A stretch of DNA of 27,934 bases from CAZBWE01 sp964581905. GTDB taxonomy: Bacteria; Planctomycetota; Phycisphaerae; Sedimentisphaerales; Anaerobacaceae. The stretch spans positions 1 to 27,934 of the forward strand of contig CAZOQJ010000015.1 in the NCBI GenBank assembly GCA_964581905.1, given 5' to 3'. The position numbers and the translations under genes were made by a program. Positions 21,072 through 27,934 of the stretch are shown piece by piece (within the stretch, counting starts at the first letter, position 1; each line of letters opens with the position of its first letter). The notes beneath the pieces were generated by a model. The model saw nothing but the letters and a program-made list of their open reading frames with translations, was not told where the DNA came from and ran no database searches.

Positions 21072-23442
21072 GAAGGATAGAAATACATACATAACGGCGC
21101 TGGAATGTCTCGGTATCGGACTATCGCTGATGCTTTTATTTAGCTGCGTTAGTTTCAATATTAATGATTGGCCGAGCAGATTTGCGTATCCGCATAACGA
21201 CCCTCCAGCTAACTGGTGCGGCTCGACAGGTGCTTTTTGTGCATATTATTTAATGTATTATATTGGGCCTGGGGTGTTTGTGGTATTAGCTTCAGCGGTT
21301 TGTTTTCTTATTGCTAAGCTGGCGCACCGGCCTACAGGCCAGCCGATATTCAGGGCGGTTGGATTGGGCCTGGTTACGGTGGCGGCTTCAAGTAGTTTTT
21401 GTTGCTTGTGGCCTTATCGGTCCTTTGGTTTTCCGATGGGTTCAGGTGGCGTGCTCGGCATTGGGACAGCACATTTTCTACAGAGCTATTTTGCTTCGTT
21501 AGGTACACTGCTGTTGCTTTTGGCGATTTGGGTGGTGGGGATAATTTTATTAGCGGACAATTTCATCGCAATACTTGCTGGTTGTTTTGGTTTTGCAGCC
21601 GGAAAGATAGTCGGTGTGTTTGTGCCGATGTGGTCGGTAGCTAAAAGGGCCGCCAAGGGTGGTGAAGTTTTAGGCGAGATATGGCAAAAATTAAGAACGA
21701 AGTCCACGCCTCCCTCCGCTCCTGTCTTCCCCGCCGCCTCGACTTGCGTCGACAGACACGGGGGCAGGCGACAGGAAGGCGCGGGGGCCGCCAAGAGTGA
21801 GCCATTGAGACGAGCGAAGGTGACTTCAACAGAGGCGCGTAAACCGGACAAATCTTATGTGCCGCCCAATTATGAGAATTACGTTTTGCCGCCTTTAGAA
21901 CTGTTGGCTGAGCCGGAGTATAGTTTTAGCGCCGTTCAAGAGAAAGTCGTCAAGGCGAAAGCGAGCGCTTTGGAAAGATTGCTTTCGGAGTTCAATATCA
22001 ATGCGAGGGTAGTTGCGGCAGAAACCGGCCCGGTGGTAACAATGTTTGAGCTGGAGCTTGCCGCTGGTGTTAAGGTCAGCCAGATTAGCGCGCTTGCAAA
22101 TGACATGGCTCGTGCGCTGGGTGTAGGAGCAGTTCGCGTGGTGGCACCACTACCGGGCAAACATACGATAGGCATTGAGGTACCGAACAGTGAGAAAGAA
22201 AAAGTTCGCATGAGAAGCTTGATAGAGCTGGGGGGTACTAAACCCAAAAGGATGGAGATTCCGCTGTTTTTGGGCAAGGATTCGTCGGGCGAGGCGCTTG
22301 TTTCGGACCTGGCCACAATGCCCCATTTATTGATTGCCGGCACGACCGGCTCGGGTAAAAGCATATGCATCAATAGTATCATAACGGGCGTGTTACTTAC
22401 AAAACGGCCGGATGAGGTGAAGATGATTTTGATTGACCCTAAGATGGTTGAGATGACGGCCTTTAATACTATACCGCACCTTATGTGCCCGATTGTTACT
22501 GAGACTCAAATGGCTGTACAGATACTTGAGTGGGCTACCGTGAAGATGGATGAGCGGTACTCGCTTTTGGCGGAGGCAAGGGTCAAGAACGTTGTTGAAT
22601 ATAATAATCTTGGTGCAGAAGAGATATTCAGGCGGTTTGAACCGGGCAGCCCGGAGGAAGAGGCGAGGATTCCGAAGAAGCTATCGTATATTGTAATAAT
22701 AATCGACGAGCTTGCTGATTTAATGATGACCGCTCCCAAGGAGATAGAGGCATATGTTGTTCGCCTTGCACAGAAGAGCCGGGCGGTCGGTATTCATATT
22801 GTATTGGCAACCCAGCGGCCGCAGGCGACGGTTGTTACGGGCCTTATCAAATCGAATATGCCGACAAGAATCGGGTTTAGGGTTGCCGCGAGATTAGACA
22901 GCCGAATTGTCCTCGACCAGAATGGAGCTGAGACGTTGCTTGGCGAAGGCGATATGCTGTTTCTAAAGCCGGGCACAAGCGACTTAGTGCGTGCTCAGGG
23001 TACTTTTGTTGACGAGGAAGAGATAAAGCGGATAGTCAGGCACCTTAAGGAGTTTGGCGAGCCGCAGTTCCATCCTGAGCTGACCCAGCTCAAGAAGTTC
23101 GATACATCCGATATGGTCAAGGACGAGCTTTTTGATGAAGCGGTCAGGGTTATTTTGGAGACCCGGCGGGGCAGCGTGTCACTGCTTCAGCGAAGACTCA
23201 ACATCGGTTATGCGAGGGCTTCGCGGATAATTGAGATGATGGCGTCTTCAGGGATACTCGGCGAGTATAAGGGCAGCCAGGCACGGGAGGTTATTATGAC
23301 GCTGGATGAGTATGAGCGGGTTCGTGAGCAGGTGGAAGTGGAGGCAGAGCGTGCAGAATCTGCCGGGGATAAGGATTCATCTGAGCCTGCTTATATCAAT
23401 GAAGGCCAGCGGGGATACGTTTCAAGCGACAAGCAAGAGTAA
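21070..23442 (+). CDS. ftsK: FtsK/SpoIIIE DNA translocase
   Basis: A DNA translocase of about 790 residues that moves chromosome ends through the division septum. There are four N-terminal membrane spans (LGIGLSLMLLFSCVSF; IGPGVFVVLASAVCFLIA; GLVTVAASSSFCCLW; LGTLLLLLAIWVVGIILL and the following span). A Pro/Ala-rich linker follows, then the motor: Walker A IAGTTGSGKS near base 22338, IDPKMVEMTAFNTIPHL, Walker B YIVIIIDELADLMM, then GEGDMLFLKPGTSDLVRAQG. The C-terminal winged-helix gamma domain (SVSLLQRRLNIGYARASRIIEMMASSGIL) recognises KOPS-like DNA. The longer in-frame GTG at 21004 would add 22 residues that are entirely dispersed-repeat sequence, so I place the start at GTG 21070. Part of the linker is also a repeat (21721-21775). 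Confidence 0.9.
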   Translation: MKDRNTYITALECLGIGLSLMLLFSCVSFNINDWPSRFAYPHNDPPANWCGSTGAFCAYYLMYYIGPGVFVVLASAVCFLIAKLAHRPTGQPIFRAVGLGLVTVAASSSFCCLWPYRSFGFPMGSGGVLGIGTAHFLQSYFASLGTLLLLLAIWVVGIILLADNFIAILAGCFGFAAGKIVGVFVPMWSVAKRAAKGGEVLGEIWQKLRTKSTPPSAPVFPAASTCVDRHGGRRQEGAGAAKSEPLRRAKVTSTEARKPDKSYVPPNYENYVLPPLELLAEPEYSFSAVQEKVVKAKASALERLLSEFNINARVVAAETGPVVTMFELELAAGVKVSQISALANDMARALGVGAVRVVAPLPGKHTIGIEVPNSEKEKVRMRSLIELGGTKPKRMEIPLFLGKDSSGEALVSDLATMPHLLIAGTTGSGKSICINSIITGVLLTKRPDEVKMILIDPKMVEMTAFNTIPHLMCPIVTETQMAVQILEWATVKMDERYSLLAEARVKNVVEYNNLGAEEIFRRFEPGSPEEEARIPKKLSYIVIIIDELADLMMTAPKEIEAYVVRLAQKSRAVGIHIVLATQRPQATVVTGLIKSNMPTRIGFRVAARLDSRIVLDQNGAETLLGEGDMLFLKPGTSDLVRAQGTFVDEEEIKRIVRHLKEFGEPQFHPELTQLKKFDTSDMVKDELFDEAVRVILETRRGSVSLLQRRLNIGYARASRIIEMMASSGILGEYKGSQAREVIMTLDEYERVREQVEVEAERAESAGDKDSSEPAYINEGQRGYVSSDKQE
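21721..21775. repeat. Imperfect palindromic element in the FtsK linker
   Basis: Outer arms CCTGTC (21721-21726) / GACAGG (21770-21775), central arms TCGAC (21739-21743) / GTCGA (21748-21752). A 16-base piece AGACACGGGGGCAGGC (21754-21769) recurs exactly at 1690-1705 in the ParA-CBM48 linker. It is read as PVFPAASTCVDRHGGRRQE. Confidence 0.6.
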
Positions 23443-23460
23443 TCTCTTTCGAATTCAGGA

Positions 23461-24588
23461 TTGAAACTGCTAACCTCAGACCCAATTCACAGCGGGGGGC
23501 TAAAAGCTATCATTGATATGGACAAGGACCTTAAAGGAAAGACGGTAGCTGAGCTTGGGCAGATAGTTGTTGGGCTGGGGCAGCAAAAATATCTGACAAA
23601 ATATATCTTTCAGTTCGTTCAGACACTCGGTACTACAGAGGTTTCTCAAATTAGTTCGTTGAGCAAGGCGTTTCGTGAGCAATTAGCGGAGCAGGGTTAT
23701 TATATTTCACAACTAAAAATCATAGACAAGCTGACTGACCCTGATGGCACGGTCAAATATGTGTTTGGGCTGGCTGATGGTAATAAGATAGAGACGGTGC
23801 TTTTATTTGACGGCAGCAGGAGAACATTGTGTGTTTCCACGCAGGCTGGTTGTGCGATAGGCTGTGTGTTTTGCGCTACCGGCAAGATAAAACTGAGGCG
23901 CAACCTAACTGCAGGAGAAATCGTTGACCAGGTGAATACTGCCTGTAAGGATGGGCATAAAATAACTAATGTTGTTTATATGGGCATGGGTGAGCCGTTG
24001 CAAAATTATGATGCGTTGGTCAAGTCCGTTCGCATACTCAATCATCCCGCAGGCAAAAACATTGGGAGCAGGCATCTTACGGTCAGCACCTGTGGAATCG
24101 TGCCGGGGATTCGCAAACTCGCGGCAGAGGATATTCATCCTCGTCTGTCAATATCGCTGAATGCGCCGACGGATGTTTTGCGAGAGAAACTAATGCCCAT
24201 AAATGCGAAATATCCGCTCTCGGAGGTGATGTCAGCGGCGAAATTTTATCTGACGAGGGCAAAGCAGCGTGTTACTTTTGAGTATGTGTTGATAAAGGGT
24301 GTAAATGATAAGACCCTCTATGCACAGATGCTGGCGAAGCTATTGACTCGTACTTTGCAGAGTAGTAAAGATTCAGGTTTCAGGGTTGATACGTCACACA
24401 CTTGGCGGGTAAATTTGATTGAATACAATCCGCATCCCGGGTGCAAATTTGTTGCCAGTAGCGCTGAGCGAATTGAGCGGTTTTCCAAGGCTCTGGAGAA
24501 GGCGGGCGTAAAAACTACCGTTCGGTTCAAGCTGGGACAGAGCATCAAGGCCGCCTGTGGGCAGTTGGGGGCAGATTCATCAGGGTGA
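23461..24588 (+). CDS. rlmN: 23S rRNA (adenine-2503-C2)/tRNA methyltransferase RlmN
   Basis: A radical-SAM methylase of up to 375 residues. The cluster motif is C131-AIG-C135-VF-C138 (CX3CX2C). Other marks are VYMGMGEPLQNYDAL, HLTVSTCGIVPGI, LSISLNAP, and the C-terminal catalytic Cys in KAACGQL (C366), which is methylated during the reaction. It modifies A2503 of 23S rRNA and A37 of some tRNAs. The frame begins with TTG 23461, directly after AGGA (no spacer). The first ATG is 23518, giving a 356-residue form. Both lengths fit the family, so the start is uncertain. It follows ftsK by 18 bp and is probably in its operon. Confidence 0.93.
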   Translation: MKLLTSDPIHSGGLKAIIDMDKDLKGKTVAELGQIVVGLGQQKYLTKYIFQFVQTLGTTEVSQISSLSKAFREQLAEQGYYISQLKIIDKLTDPDGTVKYVFGLADGNKIETVLLFDGSRRTLCVSTQAGCAIGCVFCATGKIKLRRNLTAGEIVDQVNTACKDGHKITNVVYMGMGEPLQNYDALVKSVRILNHPAGKNIGSRHLTVSTCGIVPGIRKLAAEDIHPRLSISLNAPTDVLREKLMPINAKYPLSEVMSAAKFYLTRAKQRVTFEYVLIKGVNDKTLYAQMLAKLLTRTLQSSKDSGFRVDTSHTWRVNLIEYNPHPGCKFVASSAERIERFSKALEKAGVKTTVRFKLGQSIKAACGQLGADSSG

Positions 24589-24622
24589 CCCGGCCTTCGG
24601 TTACGTCTCCGTCGGTAACGAG

Positions 24623-24636
24623 GCGGATTAATCCGC
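24623..24636. terminator. Palindrome at the convergent junction of rlmN and membrane gene
   Basis: GCGGATTAATCCGC is a perfect 14-bp dyad containing the stop codon of the minus-strand gene. Just before it an imperfect inverted repeat (CCTTCGGTTAC...GTAACGAGG) lies between the two stops. Together these may end both transcripts. Confidence 0.45.
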
Positions 24637-25194
24637 GTCTTGTTGTTGCTTGTTTGTTTTACATTGCCGAAGAGTCTTTTTTACCTGCCAGCGGACGAAG
24701 TGCGGAGCGCCGCAAACCAGATAAATTCCAATTGCCAGTGTAATTATCCAAGGCAGTATATTTCCGAAGCTGAAGGGGGTGTATGTATGAAAGACCTTAT
24801 AATTAGCGTAAGTGTGGGATTTAAAGGCGGCAAGCTGGCTTATGACGTACGTTGTTTGCCAGATTACAGTGTTGATGAAGTAGATTCCGCCGGCGATACA
24901 GATAAGGCGCAGCGCGGCAGGCAGCCATTGTACTTGTGAATCGGGCTCTGGTAATTGTTCTGAGCCGATGATTTTTTTAGTTAGCTTGTCATGTTGGTAA
25001 ACTAAAAAATACAAAAGCAGTCCAATCAAACCGGCAACAAGCAATAGTGAAAAAAGCAGTGCACCTGCTGTTTCCCAGGAGGGTTTTGAATAAAAGTAAG
25101 AAACTGCTATGGGCAATGAAGACAGCAGACGAATGGAGAAGAAGATTCCTATCGACGAGAGAATGATTTTGGTGAGCGTATGCATCTTATTCAT
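24628..25194 (-). CDS. Four-helix membrane protein, paralogue of the adjacent gene
   Basis: A 188-residue protein of unknown function. Likely spans: TKIILSSIGIFFSIRLLSSL (8-28), AGALLFSLLLVAGLIGLLLYFLV (44-66), LRLICIAGGIYFINTVIWQTTYVI (94-118) and ILPWIITLAIGIYLVCGAPHF (147-167). It ends with a basic, Gln-rich tail. It shares layout with the upstream gene product: a M.KM....K start, a charged loop after span two, and the end IYLVCGAPHFVRWQV against AYLLYGWPQFIRFQL. The start overlaps the stop of the partner by four bases (ATGA), so they are translationally coupled. I do not recognise a named family. Confidence 0.72.
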   Translation of the reverse strand: MNKMHTLTKIILSSIGIFFSIRLLSSLPIAVSYFYSKPSWETAGALLFSLLLVAGLIGLLLYFLVYQHDKLTKKIIGSEQLPEPDSQVQWLPAALRLICIAGGIYFINTVIWQTTYVISQLAAFKSHTYANYKVFHTYTPFSFGNILPWIITLAIGIYLVCGAPHFVRWQVKKTLRQCKTNKQQQDAD

Positions 25195-25775
25195 TTTTCG
25201 ATTCCTTCTATATATTGTTTTTGGTTGGGTAGAGATTTAGTTTTTTGGATGTTCAATTGGAAGCGGATAAACTGTGGCCAGCCGTAAAGCAGGTAAGCTG
25301 CCAATATTGCTTGTAGAAAATTGTATATCATATATGACCACTGCGAGGGGGTGAAATTAAGCGATTTAGGAAAGGTTTTGTATGTGAATATCTCGTTTAC
25401 CAGAGGGCGTATATGCAGGGGGAGGACTATTATATTTAATATCGTTGGAATTGAGGCCAAGAGCAGCATCAGGCCATAGAGAATCGCGACCAGTTTCAGA
25501 GAAACAACCAGCCAGAGTGTTTCGCGTTCGGGGTTTAAATTTTCGCCGGAACCGGCCATTTTATAAACCAACCAATCGTTTTTAAAGATGAGGAAATACG
25601 CAATCGGTATAAGCGAAATTATGAATACGGGTAAAAATAAGATGATTCGAAACATGGATGTATCCTGAGCCTGTGTCGTGGAAATCAGCGTGCGGAGATT
25701 CTGGCAGAGGTTGACGATGGCACTCAACCCGATGAAGGTGAGGACGGCCTTGGCGATTATTTGCATTTTGGTCAT
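25191..25775 (-). CDS. Four-helix membrane protein, first of a tandem paralogous pair
   Basis: A 194-residue protein of unknown function with four predicted spans: near 8-30, 42-65, 88-118 and 149-168. Loops are short. The cytoplasmic-looking loop has FKNDWLVYKMAGSGENLNPERETLW, in the same place as QHDKLTKKIIGSEQLPEPDSQVQW in the paralogue. AGG stands seven to eight bases before the ATG. A plausible promoter (TTGCAA, 17 bases, AATAAT) lies about 100 bp upstream. The pair may form a heterodimeric membrane complex; this is inference from coupling and similarity only. Confidence 0.75.
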   Translation of the reverse strand: MTKMQIIAKAVLTFIGLSAIVNLCQNLRTLISTTQAQDTSMFRIILFLPVFIISLIPIAYFLIFKNDWLVYKMAGSGENLNPERETLWLVVSLKLVAILYGLMLLLASIPTILNIIVLPLHIRPLVNEIFTYKTFPKSLNFTPSQWSYMIYNFLQAILAAYLLYGWPQFIRFQLNIQKTKSLPNQKQYIEGIEK

Positions 25776-25873
25776 TTTACGGCCTTTTCGCAGTATGGAC
25801 GTTTATTTTACTCGTTGATTATTTATTGTCCAGCGGAACGCTTTGGCAGTAATTTACTTTTTTTTGGGGTTTT

Positions 25874-25902
25874 ATTATTGGACCATCACAATTTTTTTGC
25901 AA
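25874..25902 (-). promoter_or_regulatory. Candidate sigma70-type promoter for the tandem membrane genes
   Basis: On the minus strand TTGCAA (25902-25897) and AATAAT (25879-25874) are separated by exactly 17 bases. The expected transcript would have a leader of about 90 bases before the ATG at 25775. Confidence 0.4.
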
Positions 25903-26018
25903 AAAAAAGCGTTTTTAATGATAAAGCCCAGTTTTTTGCGGGAAAAGGGTTGACTTTCTATTGCGCGTTGGATAGCTTATTAAAAGTTGAAATTGCTCTG
26001 TCGCAAGGGGTAGCTCGT

Positions 26019-26137
26019 GCCGTGAGCCACGTAGGGTTCACGGCCATAAACTCAATGCGGTTTATGGGGTCAGCAGTATCACGGCGTGGTTGACTCAAGC
26101 CTCCGGCGGAGCCAAATCGCCCCTAAGGGGTCCGTGA
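26019..26137. repeat. Cluster of nested inverted repeats
   Basis: GCCGTGA (26019-26025) pairs with TCACGGC (26038-26044). CCATAAAC (26044-26051) pairs perfectly with GTTTATGG (26060-26067) around an 8-base loop. TCACGG (26079-26084) pairs with CCGTGA (26132-26137), and inside that CTCCG/CGGAG and CCCCT/AGGGG make further hairpins. This could be a structured RNA or a compound dispersed repeat. Confidence 0.55.
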
Positions 26138-26150
26138 CAGATGAAGAATG

Positions 26151-26225
26151 AAAAACTTAAAACCCAAAATGTAAAGCTTTGGAGTTCGATAATTTTTGGT
26201 TTTTCACTTTACGTTTTGAGTTTTT
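26151..26225. repeat. Long A/T-rich inverted repeat directly upstream of tRNA-Gln
   Basis: AAAAACTTAAAAC + GTAAAG (26151-26176, with a 7-base bulge) pairs with CTTTACGTTTTGAGTTTTT (26207-26225), one G-U pair. Depending on strand it could end transcription before the tRNA or be a small mobile remnant. Confidence 0.5.
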
Positions 26226-26227
26226 AT

Positions 26228-26298
26228 TACCCGGTGGTGTAATGGTAACACATGGGCTTTTGGTGCCCATATTCCAGGTTCGAGTCCTGGCCGGGTAG
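26228..26298 (+). tRNA. tRNA-Gln (UUG)
   Basis: A full cloverleaf is visible. Acceptor TACCCGG (26228-26234) pairs with CCGGGTA (26291-26297). D arm GTGT/ACAC with loop AATGGTA. Anticodon stem TGGGC/GCCCA with loop TTTTGGT, so the anticodon is TTG (26260-26262) for glutamine. T arm CCAGG/CCTGG with loop TTCGAGT. Discriminator base G, as expected for tRNA-Gln. The CCA end is not encoded. Confidence 0.95.
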
Positions 26299-26346
26299 CT
26301 TTTGAAGGTTAAAATTTAAAATTAAAAGTTAAAAATTGAGCAGTTG

Positions 26347-27603
26347 ATGGCTGAAAGAGTAGCGATAATATTGGCAGCAGGGGTCAGCAGCCGGATGAAT
26401 ACACAAATGGCGAAGGTGCTGCACGAAGTATGCGGTCGGCCGATGCTGGCATACGTGCTCGATGCCTGCCGGAAGATTGGGGTTACAAAGATATATGTTG
26501 TAGTTGGTTTTTCCGCTGAGCAGGTTGAGGAGCGGTTTGGCGGTTTCGATGATATTGTCTGGGTCCGGCAGCAGGAGCAGCTTGGAACGGCTCATGCGGT
26601 ATTATGCTGTAAAGAACATTTGCAGGGCTTTGAAGGCCAGACGCTGGTGCTTTGTGGCGATGGGCCTTTGATTAGGGGTGAAACATTAAAAACATTAATA
26701 GAAAAACACGGTGTTGAGCAGCCAGCGGCAACGCTGGCGACGGCTGTTCTCGATGACCCGACCGGATATGGGCGGATAATCCGGGATACGTACGGCAATA
26801 TCCAGGGGATTGTCGAGCATGGTGACTGCACGAAGGAACAGTTGGCTATTAGAGAGGTTAATCCGAGCTATTATCTGTTCGACAATAAGGTTCTTTTTGA
26901 GGCATTGGAAAAGGTTAAGCCGGACAACGTCAAGCAGGAGTATTATTTGACGGATGTACTAAGTCTTATTCTTGCGACGGGTCATAAGATTGTTGCGATA
27001 ACGGCGGTGCGGCCCGAAGAGGCGATGGGCGTTAACAGCAGGCGCGAACTTAGTGTAGCAAGCAAAATTATGCAGAGCCGGGTTCAGCGGAAATTGATGG
27101 AAAACGGCGTGACGATAGTTGACCCCGATAATACCTGGATTGATGCAAGGGCCCAAATAGGACAGGACACGGTAATTGAGCCGTTCACGTATATTCATGG
27201 CGAGGTTAAAATCGGCCAGGGCTGTCGAGTTGGGCCGTTTGCTTATTTGGGGAGCGGTACGGTTTTGGCAAATGACGTTGTGTTAGGTGTTTTTACGGAG
27301 ATTAAAAATTCTACATTGGCTGAAGGCGTTCGGGCCCGGCACCATAGTTATATTGGCGATGCTACCGTGGGATGCAATGTCAATATAGGCGCCGGCTCGA
27401 TAACGGCAAATTACAACGGCGAAAAGATAAACCGGACGACTGTAGGGAATGATTGTTACATCGGCTCAGGTGCGATACTGGTAGCTCCGCTTGAGTTGAA
27501 AGACGGCTCGCGTATAGATGCGGGGACAGTGGTTTCTCAGGAAAGCGTTAATAAACTTGGGCAGCCAGCTGCGTCGAAAGCGCAGCTCGACGAGAAGGAC
27601 TAA
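26347..27603 (+). CDS. glmU: Bifunctional UDP-N-acetylglucosamine pyrophosphorylase / glucosamine-1-phosphate N-acetyltransferase
   Basis: A 418-residue enzyme for UDP-GlcNAc supply to peptidoglycan and lipopolysaccharide. The N-terminal uridylyltransferase has IILAAGVSSRMNTQMAKVLHEVCGRPML (nucleotide loop, with VSS where GKGT is usual), EQLGTAHAV, and LCGDGPLI. The C-terminal left-handed beta-helix has hexapeptide repeats and the acetyltransferase active site RHHSYIGDATVGCNVNIGAGSITANYNG with His332/His333. The length is 30-40 residues below typical GlmU; the missing part is the final tail after the helix, so both activities may remain. An in-frame TTG three bases earlier is less likely. Five bases separate it from prs; glmU-prs operons are also known in Firmicutes. 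Confidence 0.9.
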   Translation: MAERVAIILAAGVSSRMNTQMAKVLHEVCGRPMLAYVLDACRKIGVTKIYVVVGFSAEQVEERFGGFDDIVWVRQQEQLGTAHAVLCCKEHLQGFEGQTLVLCGDGPLIRGETLKTLIEKHGVEQPAATLATAVLDDPTGYGRIIRDTYGNIQGIVEHGDCTKEQLAIREVNPSYYLFDNKVLFEALEKVKPDNVKQEYYLTDVLSLILATGHKIVAITAVRPEEAMGVNSRRELSVASKIMQSRVQRKLMENGVTIVDPDNTWIDARAQIGQDTVIEPFTYIHGEVKIGQGCRVGPFAYLGSGTVLANDVVLGVFTEIKNSTLAEGVRARHHSYIGDATVGCNVNIGAGSITANYNGEKINRTTVGNDCYIGSGAILVAPLELKDGSRIDAGTVVSQESVNKLGQPAASKAQLDEKD

Positions 27604-27608
27604 AGCAG

Positions 27609-27934
27609 ATGTTTATAGATGAAGGCATAAAGATTTTTTCCGGCAGCAGTAATCCTGCGTTGACTGCTGCGGTTTGTAAGTATTTGGAAATTCCTCTCGG
27701 TGGTGCGAAAATCGAAAGATTTCCGGATGGCGAGAAGACCATCCGGGTAGAGGATGATGTTCGCGGCAGAGATTGTTTTGTTGTGCAGTCAACGTGTAAC
27801 CCCGTAGATGAGCATCTGATGGAGCTGTTAATTTATCTGGACTGTTTGAGACGTGCCAGTGCCAGGCGTATCACTGCGGTTATTCCTTACTTTGGCTATG
27901 CCCGGCAGGACAGGAAGGCCGAGGGGCGAGTGCC
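27609..27934 (+). CDS. prs: Ribose-phosphate pyrophosphokinase, N-terminal part (cut by window end)
   Basis: The first 108 residues of PRPP synthase, which makes 5-phosphoribosyl diphosphate from ribose-5-phosphate and ATP. Family marks are IKIFSGSSNPALTAAVCKYL, the ERFPDGEKTIRVEDDVRGRDCFVVQST loop, and PYFGYARQDRK (ATP-binding segment). The start follows glmU by five bases, indicating a shared operon that links nucleotide-sugar and PRPP supply. Confidence 0.93.
   Translation, partial: MFIDEGIKIFSGSSNPALTAAVCKYLEIPLGGAKIERFPDGEKTIRVEDDVRGRDCFVVQSTCNPVDEHLMELLIYLDCLRRASARRITAVIPYFGYARQDRKAEGRV

Larger units (their letters stand above)
25776..26227. other. Intergenic region with nested hairpins before tRNA-Gln
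   Basis: A 452-bp region. The left part is T-rich and carries a minus-strand promoter candidate. The right part (26019-26137) has a dense set of inverted repeats, and 26151-26225 is another long A/T-rich inverted repeat ending three bases before the tRNA. No convincing ORF; the short reading frame that crosses it has no family features. Confidence 0.5.

Noticed and set aside
24640..24939. 99-residue plus-strand frame after rlmN
   Set aside because: Overlaps the minus-strand membrane gene, which has clear helices, a coupled start and a paralogue.
25761..26093. 110-residue plus-strand frame before tRNA-Gln
   Set aside because: It crosses the hairpin-rich region, has no conserved pattern, and starts inside the opposite gene's first codons.

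Overview
The window looks like a chromosomal segment of a Planctomycetota bacterium, most likely of the Phycisphaerae/Sedimentisphaerales type. This is an inference, not a database result. It rests on a PEP-CTERM protein with a P-domain, an HNH/AP2-type DNA-binding remnant, many short palindromic dispersed repeats that run into reading frames, a DUF6057 membrane protein next to a CXXCH-bearing PD40 protein, and a giant fused acyl-CoA dehydratase activase. The last gene suggests an anaerobic or micro-oxic life. Codon and base usage look fairly even across the window, and I see no integrase, transposase, CRISPR array or prophage.

Left part (1-8210): the tail of an HNH/AP2 protein is cut by the window edge. 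It converges on a PEP-CTERM exported protein. Next, on the minus strand, is an orphan ParA ATPase fused to a glycogen-binding (CBM48/AMPK-type) domain. On the plus strand follow a chorismatase/RidA-like protein and a translationally coupled pair: a multi-pass DUF6057-like membrane protein and a membrane-anchored beta-propeller with a c-type haem motif. A repeat-rich convergent intergenic region closes this part.

Middle (8211-13735): a 1609-residue BcrA/BadF-type ATPase x2 + DUF2229 protein is encoded on the minus strand, downstream of a MarR regulator. The MarR promoter region carries two copies of a candidate operator. The large protein contains three different dispersed-repeat sequences read in frame.

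Right part (13736-27934): a housekeeping block on the plus strand holds dnaN, a DciA/DUF721 gene and gyrB (replication, with no dnaA or recF). It continues with a TPR lipoprotein, a tagaturonate-epimerase-family enzyme, ftsK and rlmN. Two tandem paralogous four-helix membrane proteins lie on the minus strand. After them come tRNA-Gln(UUG), glmU and the start of prs. An AT-rich region upstream of dnaN has a perfect 22-bp palindrome and a 15-bp direct repeat.

The most interesting themes are: (1) dispersed inverted-repeat elements domesticated as protein sequence in several genes, one of which probably created the annotated N-terminus of FtsK; (2) the ParA-CBM48 fusion; (3) the DUF6057/PD40-CXXCH couple of unknown function; and (4) a MarR-controlled giant dehydratase activase.
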